Of a stretch of 64,000 nucleotides of DNA, positions 12,501-24,500 are shown piece by piece. The stretch's first letter is position 1; every line of letters begins with the position of its first letter. The DNA comes from Symsagittifera roscoffensis (Eukaryota; Xenacoelomorpha; Acoela; Convolutidae), in the NCBI RefSeq assembly GCF_963678635.1, contig NW_026970922.1:1-64000 (forward strand), given 5' to 3'. Both the position numbers and the translations under genes were made by a program. Below the pieces are notes generated by a model, which saw only the letters and a program-made list of their open reading frames with translations, was not told the origin of the DNA and searched no databases.

Positions 12501-15500
12501 TCTTGCGTGTTTCATGGTATTGTAGTATTCTTTATAAAATGCTAAAAATTTTGAATTCAAACTCGACAATATTAAACTTTATATATTCCCATCTTACGTT
12601 AAAGGAGCTAATCATGCTATCATTACAATTTTTTATTTTTGGAATGGCTTGGAACCTTTTTAAAATGTATTTTTCTGTTATATCATTTTCTATAATAAAT
12701 CTGTTTAATCACCTTCATATGATGTGAAAATCATTGGAAATATAATTTCTATGGGAGAAAAAGCGAATACCCAAAGGTGATCATACTTTCAACCAAATAC
12801 GTTGCTTTTTTGCGGAACGCTTTTTTGTTTTAACAATTTTTAGCATAACAACTGAGGGCAAAACTTGCAAAATTTGCAGTTGCAAAATTTGCCTTTATCA
12901 ATTTTGCACTGAAAGCTTTAACATGGTAATGGATTCTAGTTATGTTAGTAAGATGATAATAATGATTGATGAAGACATCACTAGACAAGCAGAAAAGTAA
13001 TTGTTAACCTTTTGAGCTTTTTGTTTGTTTTTGTAAAAACGTTGCTAATTTTCTGCACAGTAGTAGTTATCCGTGAAGCTGTAGCTTCCATGGTAGACCA
13101 AATTTTTGGGTTGCGTAAATAAGAGTATAATGGTTTTTGGGTGTTGGTCTTAATTAAGATGAATGGAATGCTGCAGTACCTATTTGAAACCTTTTTTTGA
13201 TTTATGTTTTTAGCCTTCAAAGTTAACATTCAAAATTAACTTTCTTCCTTTATTCAGTCTCTAAGTTGAACTTTTACGGGAGGCGAAGTGAAGAATTTAA
13301 GAAACCTTCAGGCCATGTAAAAACAAGAACGTGATCATTTTTGTCTTTGGGGCCTCAAAAAAGAAGCGATTTCAATCAGGAGCTTAAGGATCAATTTAAA
13401 TCTCACTCAAGTAACAGTTAACTGCTATCTCGTGCTTTACTTGGTTCGCGTTCGCGTTTTTTGGTGTAATTGCGTTCGCATGTTTCGGCGCAATCTCCTT
13501 CAAAATTAGGATATACTGGCGTCAAAAGCACCTTTAGAAAAATGTTAGGGACAGTCAGCCAACAACAAGGGTCTTAAGTTAGAACCAAAGGAGGAAATTT
13601 TTTGGTAGTCAGGGGGTCGCGAATCCCTGAGGAGGGGGGAGGCGTCCGCTACTGCCTTCCTAAATCCGCTACTGCATCTGTGTTTTTTTTTTGAAAACGT
13701 CAACAGGATCATTTGCGTATATTGCGGTATTCAAAAAAATAATGGGAACGCATAGGCTATAGCCAATAAAAAGGCAGCGTGACGATTCAAATGATGGTGA
13801 CTCCCAATCATTCAATTAAGAGCCCATTTCCAACTCTCCTCTCAGTTGTTCAAGCCTAATTACATGCGATAGATTGTCAAGAAAGCGAACTGTGAGTCGG
13901 CGGGAAAGAAGCTGAACCAAATTTTGACAACAATAACCGGTTGGTGTTCAAGTAGCGCAAGGGTGACGTGACCAGTTTTTAGTTCAATTTTTGGGGATAT
14001 AATGTTTTAAAAAAGATGAAATTATGTACGAAAATGCAAGAGTATAGATATCCTGAGAATACACAAGTAAGGTTTCTTGAGAATACTCAGGTTTCTTGAA
14101 ATGGCAATTGGGCCGCCTTATCTGAAAAAGAGTTCTTTCATTTTTCATACTTTTTCCCAAGAATTCCATTCAGGGCATTTCCGCAAGGGCGTTTCAGTCG
14201 TTGCAAGACCCTTCAAACAAATTATGATTAGCAGAAAAAGAGAGGTTTACTATGAATCTGTCATAAAATTTGATTTCTGGGTAATTGATTGCTGTTATTA
14301 GCCAAGGATAAGCTCATGGGAAATCAATTTAGGTGGTATATAAACCAGCCGAATTATAAACCAACCGAAGTATAATTCAGACGAAAAAACGCAATTGTTA
14401 TATAATAGTTACGTAAAAATTAAGTAACAGTCACGAAATTCAAGCAAATTTCATTCACATTACCTAAATTTTCGGCTTGTTTATACTTCGGCTGGTAGGT
14501 ACATTTACTTTCTCAGTTCAGCGCTGCGCCATCACTTGGTATTGAACCTTTTTTCGGTTCAAATGTTTTTGTCATCATCAAATCAAGGTCAAGGTAGTAA
14601 AATTGAGTCAAAGTAGTGCCAGGCCAAAAAAGAAGTGCAATGCTTCAATGGGATGTTAGATGAAATATTATGCTCCCACAATGACCACATCTCCGTCTCA
14701 CGTACAATTAATCCTCCTTTTATTGTTAATAACAAGTTGCGGGCAATTTTTTCAGTCAGCGAAAATGGCCAATAATTATTAAAATCTTTTTTCTACTCAT
14801 TGCAGCGGATAAAAACTATGTAAAAAAATCTTTGCAACCAAAAATATCCCCGTTTTTTACGGGTTGAGTTGGCATTGACCATATGATAACTTTTTTTTTC
14901 CATCAAATCATTGCTGCTACCAGCTTGTGTCCGTTTAAGCGATGTCACTGTAAATTAATGCAAAATTATGTTAAATCTTCATTAAGCAAGAATAAATTAC
15001 TTGAATTCGTTTATTGAACACCTTCGTTGTGCGTGTAGTTTTCTTCTTGTAGATTTCATAGATCTGTCTTGTAGCTGAAACCTGGCCTCGATGAATATAT
15101 GAAGCAAATTGAATTTTATCAAAACTCGAGCTTTTTTAGAGTCTTCTTGGCAAAATTACTCAAAATACACGACATCAATTGTGTTCCTTGAAAAACTTAG
15201 AGCCGGATTATTTCACCTCACTTGAAAATCACAGTTATTATAATTAATTTATTTTTTCAATTTGATGTCAAGGCATTAATTTAAAGAAATTGTTTGTGAC
15301 ATGATGCAAAAACAACCGAATGGAAAACTGGCGAAAAAACAGAAGTTTTCATTTATCACGCGTTTTGTTTTTTTTTCTTTATTGTTCCGACTTTCGATAC
15401 GAAAGTAACGGAATATTTGTGCTCGGGGTGGGTTTTTTTTCAGACAAATTTCGACTTTTTAACTAGCCATTTTTGACGGAATTTTTTTTTATCATTCGAA

Positions 15501-18500
15501 AGGTATTGTTGTCCTGAGCTTAAATTTGAAAAGATATTTCACCTGTGATCATTTTTCATAAAATTATGGGGGTTTAAAGATTGCCATTTTGGCCAATTTG
15601 GGACAGTTAACGCACTATATACTTCGCGCTATTAATGCGTAAGCGGAGAGTTAATCCGTCTTAGAAATCGTTCCAAATTGGGTGAAAGAAGCTTAATTGC
15701 CATAATTGATTTGTTACAAGGAACGAAATTTATCCTTTTGTACTTTACAGCGTATGGGGGGATGAATTTCATAAAAAAATTTCAAATTTTAGAAGAAAAA
15801 AAAATTTCATTCTATTTTATTTCGTTCAAGTTTTTTATGTTATTACTGCTCCACAAACCTTAAAAGGCAGTCGGAACATTCAGGGCTTCGCCCTGATACG
15901 AGCAGTCTTGTTTGCATTTTGAAACTGTTTGGCTTAATAGTGAACGCTCGAGTTGTCTCAAGATTGCACTATCAAGCCAGTGCTTTTTGAAGGAATGGTC
16001 TGACTATTATTTAGAATGTCAAAATTGATCTGACCAAAAAATCACTTCAGTCATGAAGTAGTATTTTCGCTAAAGTTTTTACACGCTCAAAGAGAAATAA
16101 TTCACTATCAGAAGGCCGACAGGATAGTGAAATAATTTCCCGAGCGCGTGAAAAAACAGTTGCGAAAATACTTTTGTGAACGAAAAATTTATGTATTCAA
16201 GCTTGTTTTTCACTCCACAGCTCATTTTTGAGCGTGCATGTACAGAAACTTTCATGCCGATTGAACAGACGCTGCAGATTAACTAGGTTTGTTCATACAA
16301 AAAATTTCACATGCTGATCTTTCCATGCACTGCGTATGAACGCAAGCAAGTTGACTTTTTTCCTTCACGTTTTTGAATAGTTGCAGCAGTAAGAAGACTA
16401 CTCATTCTGACAAATGCGTTTCTTTTTTGAACGCAGTTATTTAATTGCGTTCCTCTTATAGGTCGATGCCACTTAAACGGCTAAATAATCAAAGCTGTTC
16501 ATATCGGGTCTAAACTGTCAATCTTCCGACTGCCCCTTAATGTTGAAGAAACAAGTTATGTTTTTATAAGAGTAAGATGTTTTTATAAGAGCCCTGCATT
16601 TTCCGACTGCCTCTTAAGCTCTAAAGAGTTTTGTTCACTTAAAACACTGATAAAAATGAATCTTTATGATCACTAGAAACACTTGTTCAAAAGTCATTTT
16701 CCACACTCTATGTATAGTACTATGTTTTGCTTATAGCAAAGAACTAAATATACCAAATAGCATGCCTCTATTCAAATTGGAACATTTAATAAGACGGGCT
16801 CCATCAAATAAATCCTTTGAAATAAATAAAACAAATTTAAAGAAAAACCCTCCCTTCGCACGCTATATAAAGTATGAGGCAATGAAATTAGACTTTTGTA
16901 AATGAGAAATTATTTTTACCACAGTTATCAAATTAAATTAAAGAAGAATCAGGGTAAAACCATGAATGTTCTGACTAACCATCAGTTGTTTAAAAAGCAA
17001 ATCAATTTTTACAGAAAATTAACGATTGGTTAAATTTTTGGAAAAATCAAAAAAAGATAAAGTACAAAGGGAAGTAATTAACGTTCAGCAATGTACAGTG
17101 TTGCTCTAAGTTATCAGGAGAAAATGCACTAAACTTGAAATTTAAAACGTAATTTTTTCTCAAATTGGCATGAATATAGACAAAAAACTTACTTAATTTC
17201 TTGGTATAATTAAAATGGTGCAACTTCTGCTTGAAAAAATGGCTGGGCCCAAAAATTTTACCCGAAAATTTTATGGCTTGTGACTTTTTCAGTCAACCAA
17301 TAATTACGCCAAAACTAATGAGTCATTTACTGACAAAACTATATCAACATGCAATCTTACGTTGCCCAACAAAATGTAGGAAGATGGTAGTCTCCAAAAG
17401 ATTGTATGAAACAATTGATTTACTTTGATAACGAATAAGGTTATTTTTAACAGTAATGAACGTAGTGAACTACTATTATATGGGTCTTGTTGATTTTTTT
17501 GTTTTTGTTTTCAGGAAAAGCATTAAAATGCTCTAACAACTACGGATGTGCTTTCACACATATTGATGCATATGAATTCACTTAGGTATATATGCACTTT
17601 TTGAGTTCAGTTAAAATTCATCTGCTGAAAATGACGTAAATAGCACTCTCCAAATGCGAACGTGGAAATGGCACAAAAAAACGTGAATAATTTTTAGTTT
17701 CGAAATGGGAAATAAATTTAAGATTTCCAGCAGAATAAAAACTATACCTGCTGATCCAGTTTTATCAAGGTTAATGTTTTCAAAAATTAATTGTTTAGAA
17801 GATATCAAAAATTTAAAATTGGCTTGTTAAAAACTTGAAACTTGTCTGCAAAAAAAATTCCACAAAGAGTGAAACTGAATGAATCAATTAGCTTGCCTCA
17901 ATTCAATTTAGTTTTATTTCTAAAGTGAATTATTAAATAAGCCAATAACTCTTTAGGAGACTAGAGCTTTTGGAGTTATAGCGCGCTTTAATTATCCCCA
18001 CTCAGTCAAATTTGTCATTTTTGACGACTTATAATATCAGTCACTGCGTAAAAGATTTTTTGACATGTTTAGGATGATATTTGCGAGTAATTATTCCAGT
18101 TTATTTCGAAAGCGTATCGTAGGCGGCGCATTATTTTGTTAAAAGGCGCAAAAAGTATATATTTTTTGTGGTTCATTTTGCCGGAGCAATCAAAAGAGAT
18201 TTTTTCTGAAAAGATATAATTTGAAAAGGTTATTATTTTTCGGAATTTTTTAAAACAATTTTAAATAAAAAACGAGTGTAGATGATTCATTCGAGGCCAG
18301 GCACGGATCCAAGATTTTCTCGAAGATGAGACCTTTGTTGACCTTTTCCCCCAATATTAACACTATAAGCGAGGTTTTACAATACTCTCTAAAATACCCT
18401 CCTTCGCTTAACTTTGTGCCTGTTTTGGATTGTTTTAGCTAAAAATTACAGGTTTTGATGCGCGCGCTCCCATATGGTTCCTTAGAAAATGTTTTTGAAC

Positions 18501-21500
18501 CGGTTGACCAAAAAAAAAGATTTCGTAAAGAAGTGCCAAAATGAAAGAGCTCTTAAGTGGTCAGGGGATCGAATCCCTGAGAGAATAAATCTTCTGCTAC
18601 TGGTTTGTCGCAGGTCAGAACTAGCAGGGTTATGCCGCCCTGATACGAGCAGTTTGGTTTAGCTGGTAAGTTTTAATGAGGGCATAGGTTGTTGTGTCTG
18701 TCATCCTGATTTGCGTCACAGAGCAGAGTTGGTTACTCACGCTAAATTTAAATCACTTAATAAGCGGTAATGATGTATTTAATCTCTGATTTTGTCCCTC
18801 CTTTTCTATAATCTTTCCCGGAAGGTATATAATTAAACTTTCCTTTCTCTAATTACCGCTTTTTGAGCAAATTTGATGAGATTGAACTTTATGAAGTTAA
18901 CAGTTGAAAGAATTTGTGGTGTCCAGTCGTAAAATCAATTATCAAATGGGGAGACAATTTATTAACAGTGGTCTTTTGACATAATTGATTGGTGCAATCA
19001 AATTTCCTTGAGGATAACAAAGTTGAATACTTAAGTCTCGATTATGCAAATTTTTGCTTAAATTATGCATTCTTAAAGTTCCTCAAAAATGACCTAAGTT
19101 TAGCTTAGCTTCTAGGTATGAGCGACTCGACGTAAAACTTTCAATTAAGGATAGGGGTGGGGGGTTTATGACATCATCTGGTGGGGGATGGGGTTTTAAA
19201 GTCTTTACAAATATCCCAAATTTTGTAAGGTAAACTTCAGTGAAGCGCGTAAATTGAAGCTCGTCAAAAACCTGGTGTGATTATCTTTTTTAATCACCCG
19301 ATCACGTAGTTGTTCGCGAACTTTTTGTTTTTGTTCCGACTTCGTAACGAAAGTAACGGAATATTTGTGCTCGGGGTGGGTTTTTTTTCTTCAGACAAAT
19401 TTCGACTTTTTAACTAGCCATTTTTGACGGAGTATTTTTATCAATCGAAAGCTATTGTTCTCCTGAGCTTAAATTTGAAAGGATATTTCACCTGTGATCG
19501 TTTTTGTAAAGTTATGGGGGTTTAAAGGTTGATATTTCGGACAATTTGGGACAGTTAACGCGCGATATATTTCGCCTATTAACGCGTAAGCGAGATTTAA
19601 TCCGTATTAGAAATCGTTCCAAATTGGTTGAAAGAAGCTTGTTTGCCATAATAGATTTGTTACAAGGAGCGGAATCTATCCTTTTGTACTTTACATGGCG
19701 TGTGGGGGGATGATTTTCATAAACAATTTCAAATTTTAGAAGAAAAAAATTTTCATTTTGTTTATTTCATTTAGCTTTTTAATGTTATTACTGCTCCAGA
19801 AACCTTAAAAGGCAGTCGGAACATTCAGGGCTTCGCCCTGATACGAACAGTCTTGCTTTACTTTGAGTTTTATTTTGATCCAACTCAAATGCCACAAATA
19901 AATCCTAAACAAGACTGCTCGTATCAGGGCAAAGCACTGAATGTTCAGACTGCCTTTTAAGGTTTATGGAGCAGTAATAACATTTAAAAATTAAATGAAA
20001 TAAAACAAAATGAAAATTTATTTTTTCTAAAACTTGATTATTACGAGGCCAAATTGTGCACTGGATAGGAGCACAATTTTGTGTCTCTATGTTCCTGGAT
20101 TCCAGAGACAAGTCTTAAAATATGTTCGAAAATATAAGTGGATTGCACAAACAAAATTTTAGTGGATTTCGCATACATATACCTGTAACGTAAATTTTGT
20201 CGGCACATTTGTTTTGTCGCGGACTCCGCAACAAGCAAATATAGCTAGTTGATCTGGATTCCGCAACTGTAAGTGGGTTCCGCAAAATGTAAGTGGAATC
20301 TGCAAATGTAAGTGGATTCCGCAAACTGTAAGTGGATTCTGAATTTTGTTCAATACTGAACTTACATATGAGCAATTAAAAGCTGAGCTGGAACTCTTAT
20401 CTCTAGCAAGGAGGAATTCGAAAGCAAAGACCTAACCATTGCCAGCGGAATCCACGAACAAGTCTTAAAACATTGGTTACCTAAATCGGTGGATTTCATC
20501 TTTTAGTATTTGGAAACACAACTCTGAACAATTTCAATATTTGGACTCATTGAGTTGAGAGTGTATAGAACACACAGCATATCGACAAATTAAGTCACTA
20601 TTTGGGATTGCGTCAATCCCAAATACCGATTTTGGAAGCACAACGCCGAATAAATGCAGTAATTGTAGTCATTGGGTTGAGAGTGTATGAAAACACAACA
20701 CACAGCATATCGCCAAATTAGGTCAGTATTTGGGATTCAATCGATCCCAAATACTGGTCAGTATTTATGATTGATGAAATCCCTAAAACTGGAATAATGT
20801 GGAATAAATATGGATTATATCCATTATTTGGAGTCATTAGGTTGAGAATGATTAGAAACCCAACGCATAGCAAATCGTCAAATTAGTTCAGTATTTGCGA
20901 TTCTATCGATCCCAAATACTGGTCAGTATTTGGGATTGATGGAATCCCAAAAACTGGAATAATGTGGAATAAATATAGCATATATCCATTATTTGGAGTC
21001 ATTAGGTTGAGAGTGATTAGAAACCCAACGCAAAGCAAATTGTCGAATTAGTTCAGTATTTGGGATTTCATCGATCCCAAATACTGGTCAGTAATTGGGA
21101 TTTCATTAATCCTTAACACTAATCTTATCTAGTAAATTTCTATTCTAGTAAATTTTTATTCTAGTGATATCAAATCATGCACTTAAAAGATATAATTTTA
21201 AAGGCTACTACACATACAAATATATGTAAAGGGAATCCTTAAACAAAATGCGGATTCCACTTACAATTTGCGGATTCAACTTACAATTTGTGGATTCCAC
21301 TTACAGTTGCGGATTCTGCAACAAATCAATTTAAAGATACAAACGTTTTATCATTTGTTTGTGGATTTCACATACTGTTCTGGATTCCGCAAATACAGTT
21401 GCGGATTCCGCAATTTCGCCTATTTTTCGAGCGATTTTGAGCGGTACAATGATTTAGGTATTTGTTTGTGGAATCCAAAATAGCATAGAAGATCAAAGAA

Positions 21501-24500
21501 AAACAGCAATATTGCGGATTCCGGAACAAATCTGATTTTGGCCTGTTGCGGATTCCGCATACAATGCAGAGAATGCACAGTTTGGCCTCGTAATGAAATT
21601 TTTTAAATAAAAATCATCAACCCACACGCCATATAAAGTGCAAAAGGATAGAATTTGCTCCTTGTAACAAATCAAATTGGGCAAATAAGCTTCTTTCAAA
21701 CAAATTGAACTGATTTCTAAGAGGGATTAACTCTCCGCTTACGCGTTAATAGCGCAAAATATTTCGCGCATTAATTGTCCCAAATTGGCCAAAATGGCAA
21801 TCTTTAAACCCCCGTAATTTTACAAAAAATGGTCACAGGTAAAATATCTTTTCAAATTTGAGCTCAAGACAACAATACCTTTCCAATGATATATAAAAAT
21901 TCCGTCAAAAATAGCTAGTTAAAAAGTCGAAATTTGTCTGAAGAAAAAAAACCCACCCCGAGCACAAATATTCCGTTACTTTCGTATCGAAAGTCGGAAC
22001 AATAAAGAAAAAAAAACAAAACGCGTGATAAATGAAAACTTCTGTTTTTTTGCCAGTTTTCCATTAGGTTGTTTTTGCATCATGTCAAAAACAATTTCTT
22101 CAAATTAATGCCTTGACATCAAATTGAAAAAGAAAATAATTATAATAACTTTGATTTACAAGTGAGGTGAAATAATCTGGCTCTAAGTTTTTCAAGGAAC
22201 ACAATTGATGTCGTGTATTTTGAGTAATTTTGCCAAGAAGACTCTAAAAAAGCTCGAGTTTTGATAAAATAACAACTGAAGGGTTTTGAAACCGAATAAC
22301 GACTGAAGGGCTTTACCCTTTTCTTAACCCTCTTGGTTATTTTTGAGGTATTAAAATTCGGCTGAAAAACCGGAACCTTCTCGTCATAGTGCCTTCCAGT
22401 CGCTTCGTGACGTAGTCGGTTAAACAAGCCTTTAAAATGCTACATCATAAAAATGCCTCTATCATTTAAAGTCACAAACCTATTGAGGTTTTTTCCAAGT
22501 TCCCATTCCATTCTACTAATCAGATTTCTTTTTGTCTAAAACTTGCACGTTACAGGATAACAAAACAGACGAATAAAAGGGTCGAAACAACTATTTTTTG
22601 GTAGCTCAGAGGGGTTTGCGCAAGAAATCACTGCCTCATTAGAAGTATCCTTGTTGGCATCTGTTGAAAAAAACTCAAATTGATACTTCACTGAAAAAAT
22701 TCACAATTATTATTTTGTTGAAAAACGCAAATTTATATTTTGCTACGAAACTCAAATTTATATTTTGACAATGTGTTCAAAAACAAACTATTATGTCTAT
22801 GCAGTAAATGTAAATTTCAGAGGAGTGTTTTTAATTTGTTGCTGGACTCTCTGATTTGTCAGTCTTCTATGTCAACTCAACAAAATTTTTAAACGGTTTC
22901 ACTTTTCTTCTATCCGTTAACATTTATCGGTAAACAATATGAAAGCATCTCTGTATAAAATTCATTAAGATAAACATCTGCTTCTAGAGAAAACGATTAA
23001 ATAGAGAATGCGTTCCGTCTATACAAACCACTTTTGGCTTGTAGAATACTACTACCCAATTAATTTTACTTTCAGCTAATGACGTTTTTTCGTAATCAAA
23101 CCATCGCCAAACATTAACAAAACTGCTCGTATCAAGGCGACGCCAAGAACTGTCCGACTGCCTTTTAAGGTCTATGGAGCAGTAATAACATAGAAAAATT
23201 AAACGTATAAAATTAAAAATAAATTTTTACAAGAATTTGAGATTTTTGACAAAATTATTACCCCACACGCCATATGAAGAACAAAGTGATAGATTTCGCT
23301 CCTACTAACAAATTAATTAGGGAAATTGAGCTTCCTTCAAACAATTTGGAGCGATTTCTAAGGCGGATTAAGTCTGCGCTTCTGCGTTAATAGCGCGAAG
23401 TTTATCGCGTTTTAATTGTCGCAAATTGGCCAAACTCGTAACATTTAAACCCCCATAATTTAACGAAAAATGATCCCAGGTGAAATTTTCTTCCAAAATA
23501 ATTCTCAGGAGAAAAACACATTTTGAATGACTGTTAAAAAATTCCGTCAAAAATGGCTAGTTAAAAAGTCGAATAATGTCTGAAGAAAAAAAACCCACCC
23601 GAGCACAAATATTCCATTACTTTCGTATCGAAAGTCGGAACAATAAGGCTGTGTGAAACATCATACTAAAAGCTGTATTAGTCGTAGTTTGAGCTGCAAC
23701 AAAACTTCTAAAAAAATTTTTAGCATAAAGAAAAATCGATCTATTTCATTGTTTAGCTGTTTGTTCTAACTCTGGACGACAATCATTTTCATTTAAAACA
23801 AGCTTAAGACGTGTATGAAATATAGTTGCTGACTACATGAGGTTGATGAAAAAAGAAAGTTTGTTCTGGGATATTCTTGAGGATGTTTTATGCGGCTGTT
23901 CTTTTTTCTAAGTCGAACTAATTAATTTTTGGAGCTTCATCAGGACATTATAAAGACTATTTATGCGCTGCAGGCAAACTTTTGAAAAAAACCTTGAAAT
24001 GTTCATTTTTTTTATTGCTGAGCATGCTTGTCTATCAAAGTTAATGTATATTGGCGATTAAAAATGGATGTATTAAATGGGTCCCCTTGGGTGGTCAAGG
24101 GGCGCAATTCTAAATCCTCCGCTCTGAAGATTACTGGAATAATTTTCCACAGGAATATTATTCCGCTGGAATAATATTCCGCTGGAATAATTTTCCACAG
24201 AATCTGCTCAGATTATAAAAAACCTCTTCATCCAAATGTTTGATAGCATGACAATAAAAGGAGGTCGTTGAAGAAATCACTAAGGTCTTTAGATTTTATA
24301 CGAGTTGAAGGATCTCTTTAGCTATTCACCCCAGTGGCAGTTTGTACAGAACGTCGTCCCCTATGAATGACTGACTCAAATATAAAGCATATGCAAAAAT
24401 TGTATCGAAGTTCCCGCACTTTGCAATGGATTGAGGTGGGGCAGTTGAATTGATTGTATTAGCCTTAGACCCAAATTTTGTAAGAAACTGTAGAAACTTT

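Larger units (their letters stand above)
10440..13622. repeat. Tandem segmental duplication, copy 2 (~3.18 kb)
   Basis: This is the second copy of 7091-10439. It lacks the 167 bp corresponding to about 8237-8404. From about 11585 the offset to copy 1 drops from 3349 to 3182. It ends at GGGGTCGCGAATC, the same GGGGTCGCGA that forms the inner junction at 10440. Confidence 0.9.
19910..22270 (-). mobile_element. 5'-extended family A element, copy 2, split by a family B insertion
   Basis: On the minus strand the element runs from the 5' extension (22270-22003) through the family A start (GTCGGAACAA at 22002) and body to 21595. It is interrupted by a 1.55 kb family B element (20040-21594) and resumes from 20039 to its 3' end CAAGACTGCTCG at 19910. 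The interruption falls in the T-rich part of the body. The nesting shows that the B insertion is younger than this A copy. Confidence 0.8.

Noticed and set aside
18570-18590. GGGATCGAATCCCTGA resembling a tRNA T-arm
   Set aside because: There is no A box or cloverleaf around it. It is part of a family C-like end that recurs elsewhere. No tRNA gene was found in the window.
20514-21115. Regular palindromic repeats that might suggest a CRISPR-like array
   Set aside because: Units are long, imperfect and without unique spacers, and lie within a eukaryotic transposon. There are no cas genes.
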